Shown: positions 1 through 8,978 of the stretch, one piece after another | Layout of the letters: each line of letters starts with the position of its first letter | Position numbering within the stretch: the stretch's first letter is position 1 | NCBI GenBank assembly: GCA_022820995.1 | Contig: JAJEEM010000077.1 | Coordinates: forward strand, 1-64,000 | Direction: 5' to 3' | DNA: 64,000 bases | Origin: Gemmatimonadota bacterium | Lineage (GTDB): Bacteria > Gemmatimonadota > Gemmatimonadetes > Palauibacterales > Palauibacteraceae | Program-made: the position numbers and the translations under genes | The notes under the pieces: generated by a model | Database searches by the model: none | What the model saw: the letters and a program-made list of their open reading frames with translations, nothing else | What the model was told of the DNA's origin: nothing

Positions 1-37
1 GCCTTGAAAAGCGAACGAGACGGGCTTACGCTGTGTC

Positions 38-112
38 GGCACCGGTCCTCCTTTTTTGTAGCCGCCATGTTATTGGGGAATAACAAATTAGCGACTACCG
101 GAGGCCGGTGCC
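38..112. repeat. Extended nested imperfect palindrome / hairpin, intergenic
   Basis: GGCACCGG-t-CCTCC (38-51) pairs with GGAGG-CCGGTGCC (100-112); inside are GTAG/CTAC, CGC/GCG, and a terminal TGTTATT-GGGG-AATAACA (68-85). Confidence 0.75.
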
Positions 113-233
113 TACTCCATCCTTTGAGAAATCCGGGCTAGTTGCTCGCGGGCGGCTCAGGTAGGATCACGCGACACCCGCAGCCCCGGCAGGGCTCTTG
201 CTGCCAGGGGCTGCCAGATCCGGAGGAGCTGTG

Positions 234-761
234 ATGAACGTGATGAACAACGCCGCCGGCCGGTTGCGTCGCCCCCGGGCTCGCTTTGTCGTCCTCGCCT
301 TCCTCATCGCGCCGGCGCTCCCGGCCGCGCCGCTCGCCGGGCAGGACGATGCCCGGGCCGACGTCTCCGCGACCCTCGACGCGCTCCACGAGGCGGCCTC
401 GGAGGCCGACTTCGACCGCTACTTCAGCCTCTACGCCGACGAGGCCGTCTTCCTCGGCACGGACGCGACCGAGCGCTGGACGCGCGCGGAGTTCATGGAC
501 TACACGAGGGCCCGCTTCGACACGGGCACGGGCTGGACCTACCACATGCTCGAGCGCCACATCGCCATCGCGCCCGGAGGGCGCACCGCCTGGTTCGACG
601 AGCGTCTCGAGAACGCCAACCTCGGCGAGACGCGCGGCAGCGGCGTGCTCGTAATGGAAGGCGGGGGTTGGAAGATCGCGCAGTACAACCTCACGATCCC
701 GATTCCCAACGAGATGGCCCGCGAGGTCGCCGAGCGGATCCGCAACCTGAACGGCGGCTGA
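234..761 (+). CDS. Secreted SnoaL-like / DUF4440 (NTF2-like fold) protein
   Basis: Signal peptide then ALHEAASEADFDRYFSLYADEAVFLGTDATERW...VMEGGGWKIAQYNLTIPIPN. Confidence 0.7.
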   Translation: MNVMNNAAGRLRRPRARFVVLAFLIAPALPAAPLAGQDDARADVSATLDALHEAASEADFDRYFSLYADEAVFLGTDATERWTRAEFMDYTRARFDTGTGWTYHMLERHIAIAPGGRTAWFDERLENANLGETRGSGVLVMEGGGWKIAQYNLTIPIPNEMAREVAERIRNLNGG

Positions 762-808
762 AGCACCCGGGTCGGCGAACCGCCCCCGTAGGTCCGCGGG
801 CCCGGCTT

Positions 809-3800
809 CTACCGGCGGGCGGCGAGCGTGCCGCCCGCGTCGATCGTGACCTCCAGCGGTGTCGGCCCGTCCAGCGGCGTGACCGTCTCCGAGCCGTCGG
901 GCCAGCGGACGCGGACGGCGACGGGTGTGGCCGCGAGTCCCATCACCTGAACCGGATCGTCCTGCGACCAGTAGCCTCCGCCGGCCCGCACCTCCCGCAG
1001 CGGACCGAGGGTTCCACCGGCGTACTCGAGGCGGATGGCGGCGCCGATGGCCGCCGGGTTGCCGGGGGCGCCGCGCAGCCGGACACGCAGCCCGGGCTTC
1101 GCGCCGGTGTTGCGGTACAGCTTCGTCCCGGCCGCGTTCTGGCTGATGAGGACGTCCACGCGCCCATCGCCGTCGTAGTCCGCGAACGCCGCCCCGCGCT
1201 GCTCGCCGTATACCGCGATGCCCGACCGCTGTCCCGGGACCGGCGTCAGCGCCCCCGTTCCGTCGCCGCGCAGCCACAGGCCGCGCCCCCCGTCGTTCCG
1301 GTCCGCTTCGCCGCGAAGCGCAAACAGGTTCTGGCTCAGGAGCAAATCCTCGTGTCCGTCTCCGTCCATGTCGGCCACGCCCGCGTGAAACGCCGGCGCC
1401 AACTGCGCTTCGCGCGGCAGTTCGAACGCCTCGAACGACCCGCCGCGGTTGATGAACACGGTGTGCGCCAGTGTCGTCGCCTCGACCGTCGGCAGGAGGT
1501 CCGCGGGCTGCTCCAGGATCTCGTTCACGCCCAGCTGTCCGTAGTGCTCGAACCCTTGGATGCGGCCGCGAAGGAAGGGGAGGCCACCGGCCAGCGTGAG
1601 GAGTCCCCGCACCGGCACCATCGAGCGCGTGAACTCGTCGTACCGAGCCTCGATCACATCGCGGAAGCCATCGTTGTCGAGATCGGCGTGATAGGCGGTC
1701 GCCGGGTGCTCGGGGCTCGCGGTAAACTGCGAGTTGAGGCCCCGGTTGGAGGCGATGAGGTCGGGCAGCCCGTCTTCGTTCAGGTCCCCCGTCGTCACCC
1801 CGTTCCACCACCCGGTCCGGGAGTCGAGTCCGAATGCGGCCGTCGCGTCCTCGAATCGTCCGTTGCGATTGACGAGGAGCCGAACGGGTCCCCACTCGAT
1901 GGCGAGCAGGAGGTCCGGGTCTCCGTCCGCGTCCACATCGCTGAAGACGGCGCCGGACGCGAGACCCACGTCGGTCAGGGCTGCCGCGTTCGACTCGTCG
2001 AGGACGTAGCGGCCGCCCTCGTTGAGGAAGAGGCGGGAGGTCGCCGCGACCGGATACCGCCCGGGGATCACGCGGCCGCCCGCGAAGAGATCGACATCGC
2101 CGTCACCGTCGTAATCAGCCGCGGCGAGAGGGCCGGTGCTCGATTCGGCGGCCGGGAGCGTCTGCGCCTGCCGGAGCGCCGCCCCGGAGGACCGCAGCAC
2201 CGTGGCCGACGGGGCCGCCCGGTCGGTGCCGTCGTACGTCGCGGTTCCCACGATCACCGTGGCGCCGGCCCGGCCGGGAACGACGACGAGGCCCGTCTGG
2301 TCGCCCGGGGATGGCGCCGGCCCGGCCGCCTCGCCGCCGCCCGTTCCCCGGTCCGGCGAGAACCCGCCCTCGCCGTCGCCGCGGAAGACCGAGAGGCCGG
2401 CGCCGCCCCCCCCGCCGATCAGGGCGTCCGTGTCTCCGTCACCGTCGATATCGCTCCAGGCGACGCCCGGGCCGCCCTGTCCCAGACGCCAGGTGACGAG
2501 CGGCTGCTGCGCGAAGTCGTCGAACGCGTTCTCCCGGTGACGGTGCTCGAGCAGCGCGGACACGTCGTCGAACAGGGGCGCCTCCGATTCCGTCGCCAGC
2601 GAAGCCGCCGCCGCGCCGCTGGCCACCGTCGCGCCGCCGTCCGCCGGTTGCCGGATCTCGTAGATGCGGTTCGCGCGCACGCCCTCCACCCGGCTCGTCG
2701 TCCCGTCCCGCCACACGACATCGAGCGTCATCTCCCCCTCGTCGGCGGCGAAGCTCGCCATCGCCTCCGAACCGGAGAGGTACAGGCCTCCCGCGACGAT
2801 CTCCTTCGTCTGCGCAGGCAACTCGCCGCCCGAGAGGCGAACCCGCGCGCCGACACCGGCGGTGTTGGGCCCCCGGCCGACGAGCCGCACCGCCACGCGC
2901 GGCGCCCGGCCCACGTTCCGGTACACTCCCGCCGGCTCCAGCAGCCGGTTCGTGACGATGTCCAGGTCCCCGTCCCCATCGAGATCCGCCGCCGCCATCC
3001 CGTGCGTGATGTCCTCGTCCCCCGCGAACCCCCACGCCTCTCCCACCTCCTCGAAGGTCAGGTCGCCGCGGTTGCGGAAGGCAACGTTGGGCAGGCGCAG
3101 CGGCGGGAAGCCGAGAATCCGCTGCCGCCAGTCCATCGACCCCACCCTCTGCGCCGCGTCCTTGTCCATCGCGTCGTAGAAGTGGCCCGTCCCGATGAGC
3201 AGGTCCTCGAACCCGTCGAGATCCACGTCCACGAACGTGCTGCCCCACGACCAGCCGGACGCGTCGAGGCCCGCGAACTGCGCGGCCTCGGTCCAAGTCC
3301 CGTCCCCCCGGCTCAGGTAGAGCGTGTTACGCGGCTTCTGCGGCCGGTTCAGGATCCGCCCCGCGAACTGCGGGTCGGCGACCCCGCCGACGATCTGCTT
3401 CATGCGCAGCCGCTGATCCCGGCTCAGCATCTCCGCCACGAAGAAGTCCGTGAACCCGTCCCGGTCCACGTCCGAAAAATCCACGGCCATGGACGCGAAG
3501 CTCGTACTCCGCATGGCGACCGGATCGAGCATCCGGAAACGCCCCGTCCCGTCGTTGATCCAGATGTGGTCCGGGCTGTGGAAGTCGTTGCAGACGTACA
3601 GGTCGGGATCCCCGTCCCCGTCCATGTCCTGGAAACGCGCCGCGAGCCCCCACTCCACCGGCTCGGCCTCCAGCGGCCGCCCCTCCTCGTCGAGGAACGC
3701 GCCCTCCGTCCACGGCACGGGCGTGAACCGTCCCGCTCCGTCGTTCAGGTAGAGCCGGTCGGGCTCCGCAAGCTCCAGCCGGGGGACCATCCCTTCCCGG

Positions 3801-4600
3801 ACTTCGCCGAGCGTGAAGTGTTCCCGCCACTCGGGGAGGATTTCGAACCCCTCCTCCGTCTGCCGGTAGAGGTTGCTCGGCTGGAGGATTTCGGGCGGGA
3901 AGAGATCCTGCACCGTCGCGACCTTGTTGTTCACCACGTAGAGGTCGAGGTCCCCGTCCCCGTCGATGTCGGCGAGCGTCATCGACATGCTCCCGAGCGT
4001 CGAGGAGAGCCCCGCCGCCTCCGTCCCGTCCGTAAAGCGCCCCGTCCCGTCGTTCAGGTAGAGCGCGTTCGGCCCCCCGAGCGCGTGGACGAGCAGGTCG
4101 AGGTCTCCGTCGCCGTCCACATCCGCGAACGCCGCCCCCGTCGAGAAGCGGTCCGCCGCCGCCACCCCCGCCTCCTCGGCGATCTCCTCGAAGCGCCAGC
4201 CGCCGAGGTTCCGGTAGAGCCGATTCGGCCCGTCCATCCCCGCGAAGTAGAGGTCGACGCGGCGGTCGCCGTCCGCATCCCCCGCCGCGACCCCGGACCC
4301 GTTCAGGTAGTGGCTGTTCTCGATGTACTGCGCTTCCGTCACCACGTTCTCGAACGAGATCCCGGTCTCCGAGGGGTCGAGTCGCTCGAACCCCGGCTCG
4401 TCCTCGCCCGACACCCGAAGCTCGGCCCAGCGGTACCCGTCCTCCTCGACCCAGTCCGGCGCGCCCGGTCCGCACCCGACGCAGAGCGCGGCCACCGCCG
4501 GCAGCGTGACGCGGACGAAGAGCCGGGCGTCCTGATGAGTGTGGGGCATGCGCCTCGCGGGGGTTCGGGATCGACTCGCTCCGTCGTACATGAGACACAA
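809..4600 (-). CDS. FG-GAP/VCBS repeat lipoprotein with two ASPIC/UnbV domains (CRTAC1-like)
   Basis: Many D-x-D-G-D-x-D repeats; lipobox-like ALCVGCG; two UnbV-like segments (VAVRLVGRGPNTAGVGARVRL and LRVRLRGAPGNPAAIGAAIRLEYAGG). True start may be downstream of 4600 (e.g. MPHTHQDARLF). Confidence 0.85.
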   Translation of the reverse strand: MCLMYDGASRSRTPARRMPHTHQDARLFVRVTLPAVAALCVGCGPGAPDWVEEDGYRWAELRVSGEDEPGFERLDPSETGISFENVVTEAQYIENSHYLNGSGVAAGDADGDRRVDLYFAGMDGPNRLYRNLGGWRFEEIAEEAGVAAADRFSTGAAFADVDGDGDLDLLVHALGGPNALYLNDGTGRFTDGTEAAGLSSTLGSMSMTLADIDGDGDLDLYVVNNKVATVQDLFPPEILQPSNLYRQTEEGFEILPEWREHFTLGEVREGMVPRLELAEPDRLYLNDGAGRFTPVPWTEGAFLDEEGRPLEAEPVEWGLAARFQDMDGDGDPDLYVCNDFHSPDHIWINDGTGRFRMLDPVAMRSTSFASMAVDFSDVDRDGFTDFFVAEMLSRDQRLRMKQIVGGVADPQFAGRILNRPQKPRNTLYLSRGDGTWTEAAQFAGLDASGWSWGSTFVDVDLDGFEDLLIGTGHFYDAMDKDAAQRVGSMDWRQRILGFPPLRLPNVAFRNRGDLTFEEVGEAWGFAGDEDITHGMAAADLDGDGDLDIVTNRLLEPAGVYRNVGRAPRVAVRLVGRGPNTAGVGARVRLSGGELPAQTKEIVAGGLYLSGSEAMASFAADEGEMTLDVVWRDGTTSRVEGVRANRIYEIRQPADGGATVASGAAAASLATESEAPLFDDVSALLEHRHRENAFDDFAQQPLVTWRLGQGGPGVAWSDIDGDGDTDALIGGGGGAGLSVFRGDGEGGFSPDRGTGGGEAAGPAPSPGDQTGLVVVPGRAGATVIVGTATYDGTDRAAPSATVLRSSGAALRQAQTLPAAESSTGPLAAADYDGDGDVDLFAGGRVIPGRYPVAATSRLFLNEGGRYVLDESNAAALTDVGLASGAVFSDVDADGDPDLLLAIEWGPVRLLVNRNGRFEDATAAFGLDSRTGWWNGVTTGDLNEDGLPDLIASNRGLNSQFTASPEHPATAYHADLDNDGFRDVIEARYDEFTRSMVPVRGLLTLAGGLPFLRGRIQGFEHYGQLGVNEILEQPADLLPTVEATTLAHTVFINRGGSFEAFELPREAQLAPAFHAGVADMDGDGHEDLLLSQNLFALRGEADRNDGGRGLWLRGDGTGALTPVPGQRSGIAVYGEQRGAAFADYDGDGRVDVLISQNAAGTKLYRNTGAKPGLRVRLRGAPGNPAAIGAAIRLEYAGGTLGPLREVRAGGGYWSQDDPVQVMGLAATPVAVRVRWPDGSETVTPLDGPTPLEVTIDAGGTLAARR

Positions 4601-4682
4601 CGAGCGAGCGGGCTATATCATATCACGTGCACACGTCACGGGAATGCGCGGCGCTCGCCGCCAACCGGAGGAGGATCGTCCC

Positions 4683-5267
4683 ATGAAGCCGAGGTTCATC
4701 GCCGCTCTCGTCGTCGCCGGGGTTCTGGCCCCCGCGAGTCTGTTCGCCCAGCAGCGCGCCGTCATCCTCGGAGCCAACGGTTTCGAGCCGGTGGCCGCGG
4801 TCACCGATCCCGTCACGATCCGGGACGAGATCCTCGACCACTTCCAGCGCTCGAGCCGCAAGATCTCCGAACTCGCGCGCGTGATGCCCGCGGAGAAGTT
4901 CTCGTGGGCCCCGGGCGAGGGCGTCATGCAGGTGGGCGAGGTCTACATGCACATCGCCCGCTACAACTTCATGTACCTCGACCAGAACCTGGGGATCGCG
5001 CCACCCAACGGGTTCGACTACGCGGACATCGAGGCGATCCGGGACAAGGAGAAGGTGCGCGAGATCCATGAGATGTCGGTCCGCCATGTGATGGAGCAGG
5101 TGGGCGCGCTCACCGAGGCGAAGCTCGCCGGGGAGACGGAACTCTACGGCCGCACGGTGCAGGGCTGGGCCGTGCTCCTGCAGCTCGTCTCACACATGAA
5201 CGAACACGTGGGGCAATCCGTCTCCTACGCCCGCATGAACGGCATCGTCCCCCCCTGGTCTCGCTGA
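4683..5267 (+). CDS. DinB family protein, secreted
   Basis: Signal peptide MKPRFIAALVVAGVLAPASLFAQ; ILDHFQRSSRKISELARVMPAEKFSW...HMNEHVGQSVSYARMNGIVPPWSR. Confidence 0.8.
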   Translation: MKPRFIAALVVAGVLAPASLFAQQRAVILGANGFEPVAAVTDPVTIRDEILDHFQRSSRKISELARVMPAEKFSWAPGEGVMQVGEVYMHIARYNFMYLDQNLGIAPPNGFDYADIEAIRDKEKVREIHEMSVRHVMEQVGALTEAKLAGETELYGRTVQGWAVLLQLVSHMNEHVGQSVSYARMNGIVPPWSR

Positions 5268-5270
5268 CGA

Positions 5271-5708
5271 ATGAAGGCACGCGGATGCGCGCGGACCGCC
5301 GTCCTGATCGTTCTGCTGGGGGCGCTCGCTGCCTGCCGTTACACGACGGATCCGGCGGAGATGCCCCTCACGGGGGACTGGCTCGGCCGCGTTTTTCGCA
5401 TCGATGGCGGGCTGGCCTGGCAGTTCCGGCTGCAGGAAGACGGGATGGGCAACGTCTCCGGCACCGTCAGCCGAACGGATTTCTCCGTGATCCCGGGGCC
5501 GCGCGAAACCATATCTCCCGGGACCGTGGAGGGGGTCCACGCCGCCTCGGAAATCAGGCTGATTCTCGACTACGGATCGTATTCCGAGGCCTACGAAGGG
5601 CGCTTCAGAGCCGACGACCGCATCGAAGGCTTCCTTGTACGTGGGACGACCGTGCAGTCCATCGCCGTGCTGGAACTCAGGCGGATCGCCGGGGGCTCCG
5701 ACGAGTGA
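5271..5708 (+). CDS. Hypothetical lipoprotein
   Basis: N-terminal hydrophobic segment with LAACR lipobox; starts 3 nt after the DinB stop. Confidence 0.55.
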   Translation: MKARGCARTAVLIVLLGALAACRYTTDPAEMPLTGDWLGRVFRIDGGLAWQFRLQEDGMGNVSGTVSRTDFSVIPGPRETISPGTVEGVHAASEIRLILDYGSYSEAYEGRFRADDRIEGFLVRGTTVQSIAVLELRRIAGGSDE

Positions 5709-5728
5709 CCTCACCGGGCCGCGACATC

Positions 5729-6055
5729 ATGGCGCTCATCGCCCGTGCGCCGTGGCGCGAGGCGGTGACCTACCGGGAGACCTGGCCCCACGAGTACGTC
5801 GTGAGCGGGAAGGACGGGCAGCAGGAACTCCTCGCCGCCTTCTGTGAACGGATCCGGCGCGGCGAGGGCGTCACCTGCCGGTTCTTCCACCAGACGCGCG
5901 AGTACCTGTTCCTCGGCGACCACAAGTACTGGACGATGACGGAGTGCGCGGACATGGACGTGGAGGGCGGCGACTACGTCCTCAACCGCGCGCGCTTCTA
6001 CCGCGACCGCCGCGACTTCGAGATCCGGAAGGGCGACACCGGAAAGCGCGAGTAG
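5729..6055 (+). CDS. Hypothetical protein, conserved-looking
   Basis: MALIARAPWREAVTYRETWPHEYVVSGKDGQQELLAAFCERIRRGEGVTCRFFHQTREYLFLGDHKYWTM; internal start within the 5285..6055 ORF. Confidence 0.6.
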   Translation: MALIARAPWREAVTYRETWPHEYVVSGKDGQQELLAAFCERIRRGEGVTCRFFHQTREYLFLGDHKYWTMTECADMDVEGGDYVLNRARFYRDRRDFEIRKGDTGKRE

Positions 6056-6442
6056 CTACCAGAGACGGTCGAGGCCGTAGCGGTCGAACACTCCGTCGAT
6101 CGAGATGATCGGAAGGCCGCGCGCCAGGGCTTGCGCTGCCAGCATGCGGTCGAACGGGTCCCGATGCGGTCCCGGGAGGCGCCCCGCGCGTTCTGCGTCG
6201 GGGACGCTGATCGGAAGTTCGCTGAACCCCTGGCCGGCGATGCAGCCGCCCACGTCCAGGGCCACGGCCTCACCACCCGGAAGTCTGCCGATCCGGTGCT
6301 TCGTCGCGATTTCCCAGGCCGACGCAGCGCTGACGGCGATGTCGTTCGTCTCGTCCGCGATAAGGCGGCGGGCCTTCCGGGAAAGTCGCCCGCTGTCCGC
6401 GATCCACCAGAGAAACGCATGCGTATCCAGCAGCACGCGCAA
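6056..6442 (-). CDS. vapC: PIN-domain toxin, VapC-like
   Basis: MRVLLDTHAFLWWIADSGRLS...SAASAWEIATKHRIGRLP...RDPFDRMLAAQALARGLPIISID; 2 nt downstream of a Phd-like antitoxin. Confidence 0.85.
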   Translation of the reverse strand: MRVLLDTHAFLWWIADSGRLSRKARRLIADETNDIAVSAASAWEIATKHRIGRLPGGEAVALDVGGCIAGQGFSELPISVPDAERAGRLPGPHRDPFDRMLAAQALARGLPIISIDGVFDRYGLDRLW

Positions 6443-6444
6443 CG

Positions 6445-6681
6445 CTATCGGCCTTCCCAGGCGGCCAGTTCCTCTTCCGGCAGCGGATCGAAGAAGCTGT
6501 CGGGGATCACGATCCGGCCCTTGAGAACATCCGCCTGGCGCTTGCCCACCGTCCGGCAGGCGACCAGCCGCGCCACCGGCTCGCCGCGGCGGGCGATGAC
6601 GACGTCCTCTCCGGCCTCCACCTGTGCAAGGAGACGGGAAAGCTGTGTCTTGGCTTCATGAACGTTCACGACGTGTGACAT
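6445..6681 (-). CDS. Phd/YefM (prevent-host-death) family antitoxin
   Basis: VNVHEAKTQLSRLLAQVEAGEDVVIARRGEPVARLVA motif. Confidence 0.85.
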   Translation of the reverse strand: MSHVVNVHEAKTQLSRLLAQVEAGEDVVIARRGEPVARLVACRTVGKRQADVLKGRIVIPDSFFDPLPEEELAAWEGR

Positions 6682-6699
6682 CTTTCCTCCGGAACTCGC

Positions 6700-6721
6700 A
6701 ATCTAGCCAGGAATCTAGTCA
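6700..6721. promoter_or_regulatory. Direct-repeat candidate operator of the first Phd/PIN locus
   Basis: AATCTAGCCA (6700-6709) and AATCTAGTCA (6712-6721), upstream of the antitoxin start. Confidence 0.5.
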
Positions 6722-6891
6722 AGTCGCGATGGCGATCAAGACGCCCGGCGTTCCGGAAGGACCGGGCGAGGTGTCGGCACCGCGTCGGGCGCGCGGTTCC
6801 ATCCACCGGGCGAACCTTGCAGGTTACCGCGCCCGCTGGATTCGTCGCCGTCCGGAAGACGGCGATCGTGCACCCCACAACGGAGTCTCCC

Positions 6892-7398
6892 ATGTTCGCT
6901 CAACAGACCCTCATGCAGTTCGACCACATCGTGACGGGCTGCCGCGCCACGCTGGAAGCCGTGCCGGATGACCGCCTCGACTGGCGTCCGCACGAGAAGT
7001 CGTGGACGCTCGGCGAGCTGGCGACCCACGTCGCGATGCTCCCCAACTGGACCGTGGGGACGCTGACCATGTCCGAGTTCGACGTCGCTCCGGAGGGCGG
7101 CGAGCCGCCGCGGAATCCCGAACTCAAGTCTTCGGCCGAACTCGTCGCGGCGCTCGACCGGAGTGCGGCCACGGCGCGGGAGGCGATCGAGGCCACGCCG
7201 GAGGAGGCCTTCGCCGAATCGTGGACGCTGAAGGTGGCGGGCGAGGATCGCTTCTCGATGCCCAAGGCGGTCGTGCTGCGGAGCTTCATCCTCGACCACC
7301 TGATCCACCACAGGGCGCAGCTGGGCGTCTACCTGCGGCTTCTCGACGTGCCGGTGCCCCAGATGTTCGGGCCCACGGCGGACCATCCGGATATGTGA
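6892..7398 (+). CDS. DinB family protein
   Basis: MFAQQTLMQFDHIVTGCRATLEAVPDDRLDWRPHEKSWTLGELATHVAMLP...LDHLIHHRAQLGVYLRLLDVPVPQMFGP. Confidence 0.85.
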   Translation: MFAQQTLMQFDHIVTGCRATLEAVPDDRLDWRPHEKSWTLGELATHVAMLPNWTVGTLTMSEFDVAPEGGEPPRNPELKSSAELVAALDRSAATAREAIEATPEEAFAESWTLKVAGEDRFSMPKAVVLRSFILDHLIHHRAQLGVYLRLLDVPVPQMFGPTADHPDM

Positions 7399-7419
7399 CG
7401 GGAAGGGACGGCGGCGCCG

Positions 7420-7776
7420 TCAGTCCAGGAGCTTCAGCCAGCTCCGCAGCTCGCTCGCCTTGTCGGCCTGGCGGCTGATCGATTCGCGGTTCACGTCGTT
7501 CAATTCAGTGGGACCCCGATCTGGCACCGTCCCCGTCGCCTCCGCCTCGGCGTAGGCCTCCTCGGCGTTCCTGAGGGCCTCGACGAAGGCTCCAGCCGTC
7601 CGGTGTACGAGCGCTGCGGCGTCGGCTTTCGCCTCCCGGGCCGTTTCCAGTCGTTCCTCCGCCCTCCTCACCGCGAGAGTGGCGTTGGCCAGCGCCCGGT
7701 AGGCCGCGTCGTACGCCTCTTCCCTGGACATCGCCTTCCTGTAGGCGTCGAGGGCTCTCTTCGCCGGATCCTTCAT
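7420..7776 (-). CDS. Small helical/coiled-coil protein, unknown function
   Basis: MKDPAKRALDAYRKAMSREEAYDAAYRALANATLAVRRAEERLETAREAKADAAALV; start overlaps the stop of the upstream amidohydrolase by ATGA. Confidence 0.55.
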   Translation of the reverse strand: MKDPAKRALDAYRKAMSREEAYDAAYRALANATLAVRRAEERLETAREAKADAAALVHRTAGAFVEALRNAEEAYAEAEATGTVPDRGPTELNDVNRESISRQADKASELRSWLKLLD

Positions 7777-8933
7777 CTCGCGTCCCCTGTCGGAAAGCGG
7801 CTTCGATCGATGTCGGGGATGATCCGGAGCGCGTTCTCGAAGTAGACCTTCCGCAGGACCTCGTCCGGGAGGTCGAGGCCGTACATGCGCCAGAAGGCGT
7901 GATACCTGCGATAGTAGGGGAAGTACTCGTCCGCGGTCTCCAGCACCCGGAAGTACGTGGGGTACTCGCCCGGCGCCCATGAGTCCTTCCCCATCAGGAT
8001 CCGGTCCTGGTATCTGATGAAGAACTCGCGGGCGAAGCGGGGCTGCCGGCCCGGCTCGTAGATCACGGCGCCCAGCCCGACGTTCATGTTGGGGATCTCG
8101 TCGAGCGTGCGTCCGAGCCGGCCGAGGTCGTGGCCGAGCCACGCGAGGTGGGCGGCGATGAACGTCGTCTCCGGGTGCCGGCGGAACATGTTCAGTTGCT
8201 CGCCCAGGACCTGCTCGAAAGAGGGCGGGCCGGTCTGTCGGCGCCCGGGCCGCACGCGTAGCTCGAGCCAGCGCTCGTTTTGCGCGTCCATCTCCTGCCA
8301 GAACTCCGCCGGGTCCCCCGAGTGGATGAGGACGGGGATCCCGAGTTCCCCCGCCTTGGCCCAGATCGGATCGAGCCGGGGGTCGTCCACCGGCACGCGC
8401 CGGTCGGCCGCGTCGGTGATCCACAGCCCCAGGCTCTTGAAGATCTTGAGGCCGCGGGCGCCGGCCTGGACGTCGGCCTCGAGGCGGGCCGCGGCGAGCG
8501 CCCCGAACTCGGGGTTGTCGATGTCGTTGAAGTCGACGTTCGCGAACACGACGAAACGACCGGGATAGGCGGCCTCGAAGGCTTCGACCTGCTGCGCAAG
8601 CCGGGGGCCCGTACCGCCGCTCAGGTTGACGCCGACGGCGAGGTTGAGCGCGTCCATGTCGCGGACGAGCTGGTCCAGTTGCGCCCGCGGCATCGTCCCG
8701 TTGAGGTGGAGGTGGACGTCCACGAAGGGGAAGGCGGCGCGCGAGACCGGATTCTCGGGCACGACGAGGGTCGAGCGCGGGTCGTACGCCTCGACCGTCA
8801 TCGGCGGGGACGTGTCCGGCGGCACGGGCGGCGGGCCACGCCGCGCCTGGGCTTCCGCCTCGGCCGGGGTCGCGACCGGCCAGACCCCGCCCAACAGGAC
8901 CGCGATCAGCGCTGCCGTTCGTCCATCCCTCAT
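7773..8933 (-). CDS. Amidohydrolase-family (TIM-barrel metal-dependent hydrolase) secreted protein
   Basis: FVDVHLHLNGTMPRAQLDQL...GLKIFKSLGLWITD...VLIHSGDPAEFWQ...TFIAAHLAWLGHDLGRL. Confidence 0.85.
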   Translation of the reverse strand: MRDGRTAALIAVLLGGVWPVATPAEAEAQARRGPPPVPPDTSPPMTVEAYDPRSTLVVPENPVSRAAFPFVDVHLHLNGTMPRAQLDQLVRDMDALNLAVGVNLSGGTGPRLAQQVEAFEAAYPGRFVVFANVDFNDIDNPEFGALAAARLEADVQAGARGLKIFKSLGLWITDAADRRVPVDDPRLDPIWAKAGELGIPVLIHSGDPAEFWQEMDAQNERWLELRVRPGRRQTGPPSFEQVLGEQLNMFRRHPETTFIAAHLAWLGHDLGRLGRTLDEIPNMNVGLGAVIYEPGRQPRFAREFFIRYQDRILMGKDSWAPGEYPTYFRVLETADEYFPYYRRYHAFWRMYGLDLPDEVLRKVYFENALRIIPDIDRSRFPTGDAR

Positions 8934-8978
8934 CCCTGCATCTCCATCTCCAGTTCCGAGCCGGAATCCGACGCGTCG

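Noticed and set aside
38-112. Integron attC site interpretation of the hairpin
   Set aside because: No RYYYAAC / GTTRRRY boxes at the ends and no integrase or cassette array seen; kept only as an unexplained hairpin.
138-1895. 585-aa minus-strand ORF
   Set aside because: Arg/Gly/Pro-rich shadow frame overlapping the SnoaL-like CDS and the FG-GAP gene; no domain-like sequence.
4615-4650. ACGTG-ca-CACGT quasi-palindrome in the FG-GAP/DinB intergenic region
   Set aside because: Arms too short and imperfect beyond 5 bp to separate from chance in this composition.
668-5071. 1467-aa plus-strand ORF
   Set aside because: Antisense shadow of the FG-GAP gene; repetitive RRR/HPRP composition typical of high-GC frames.
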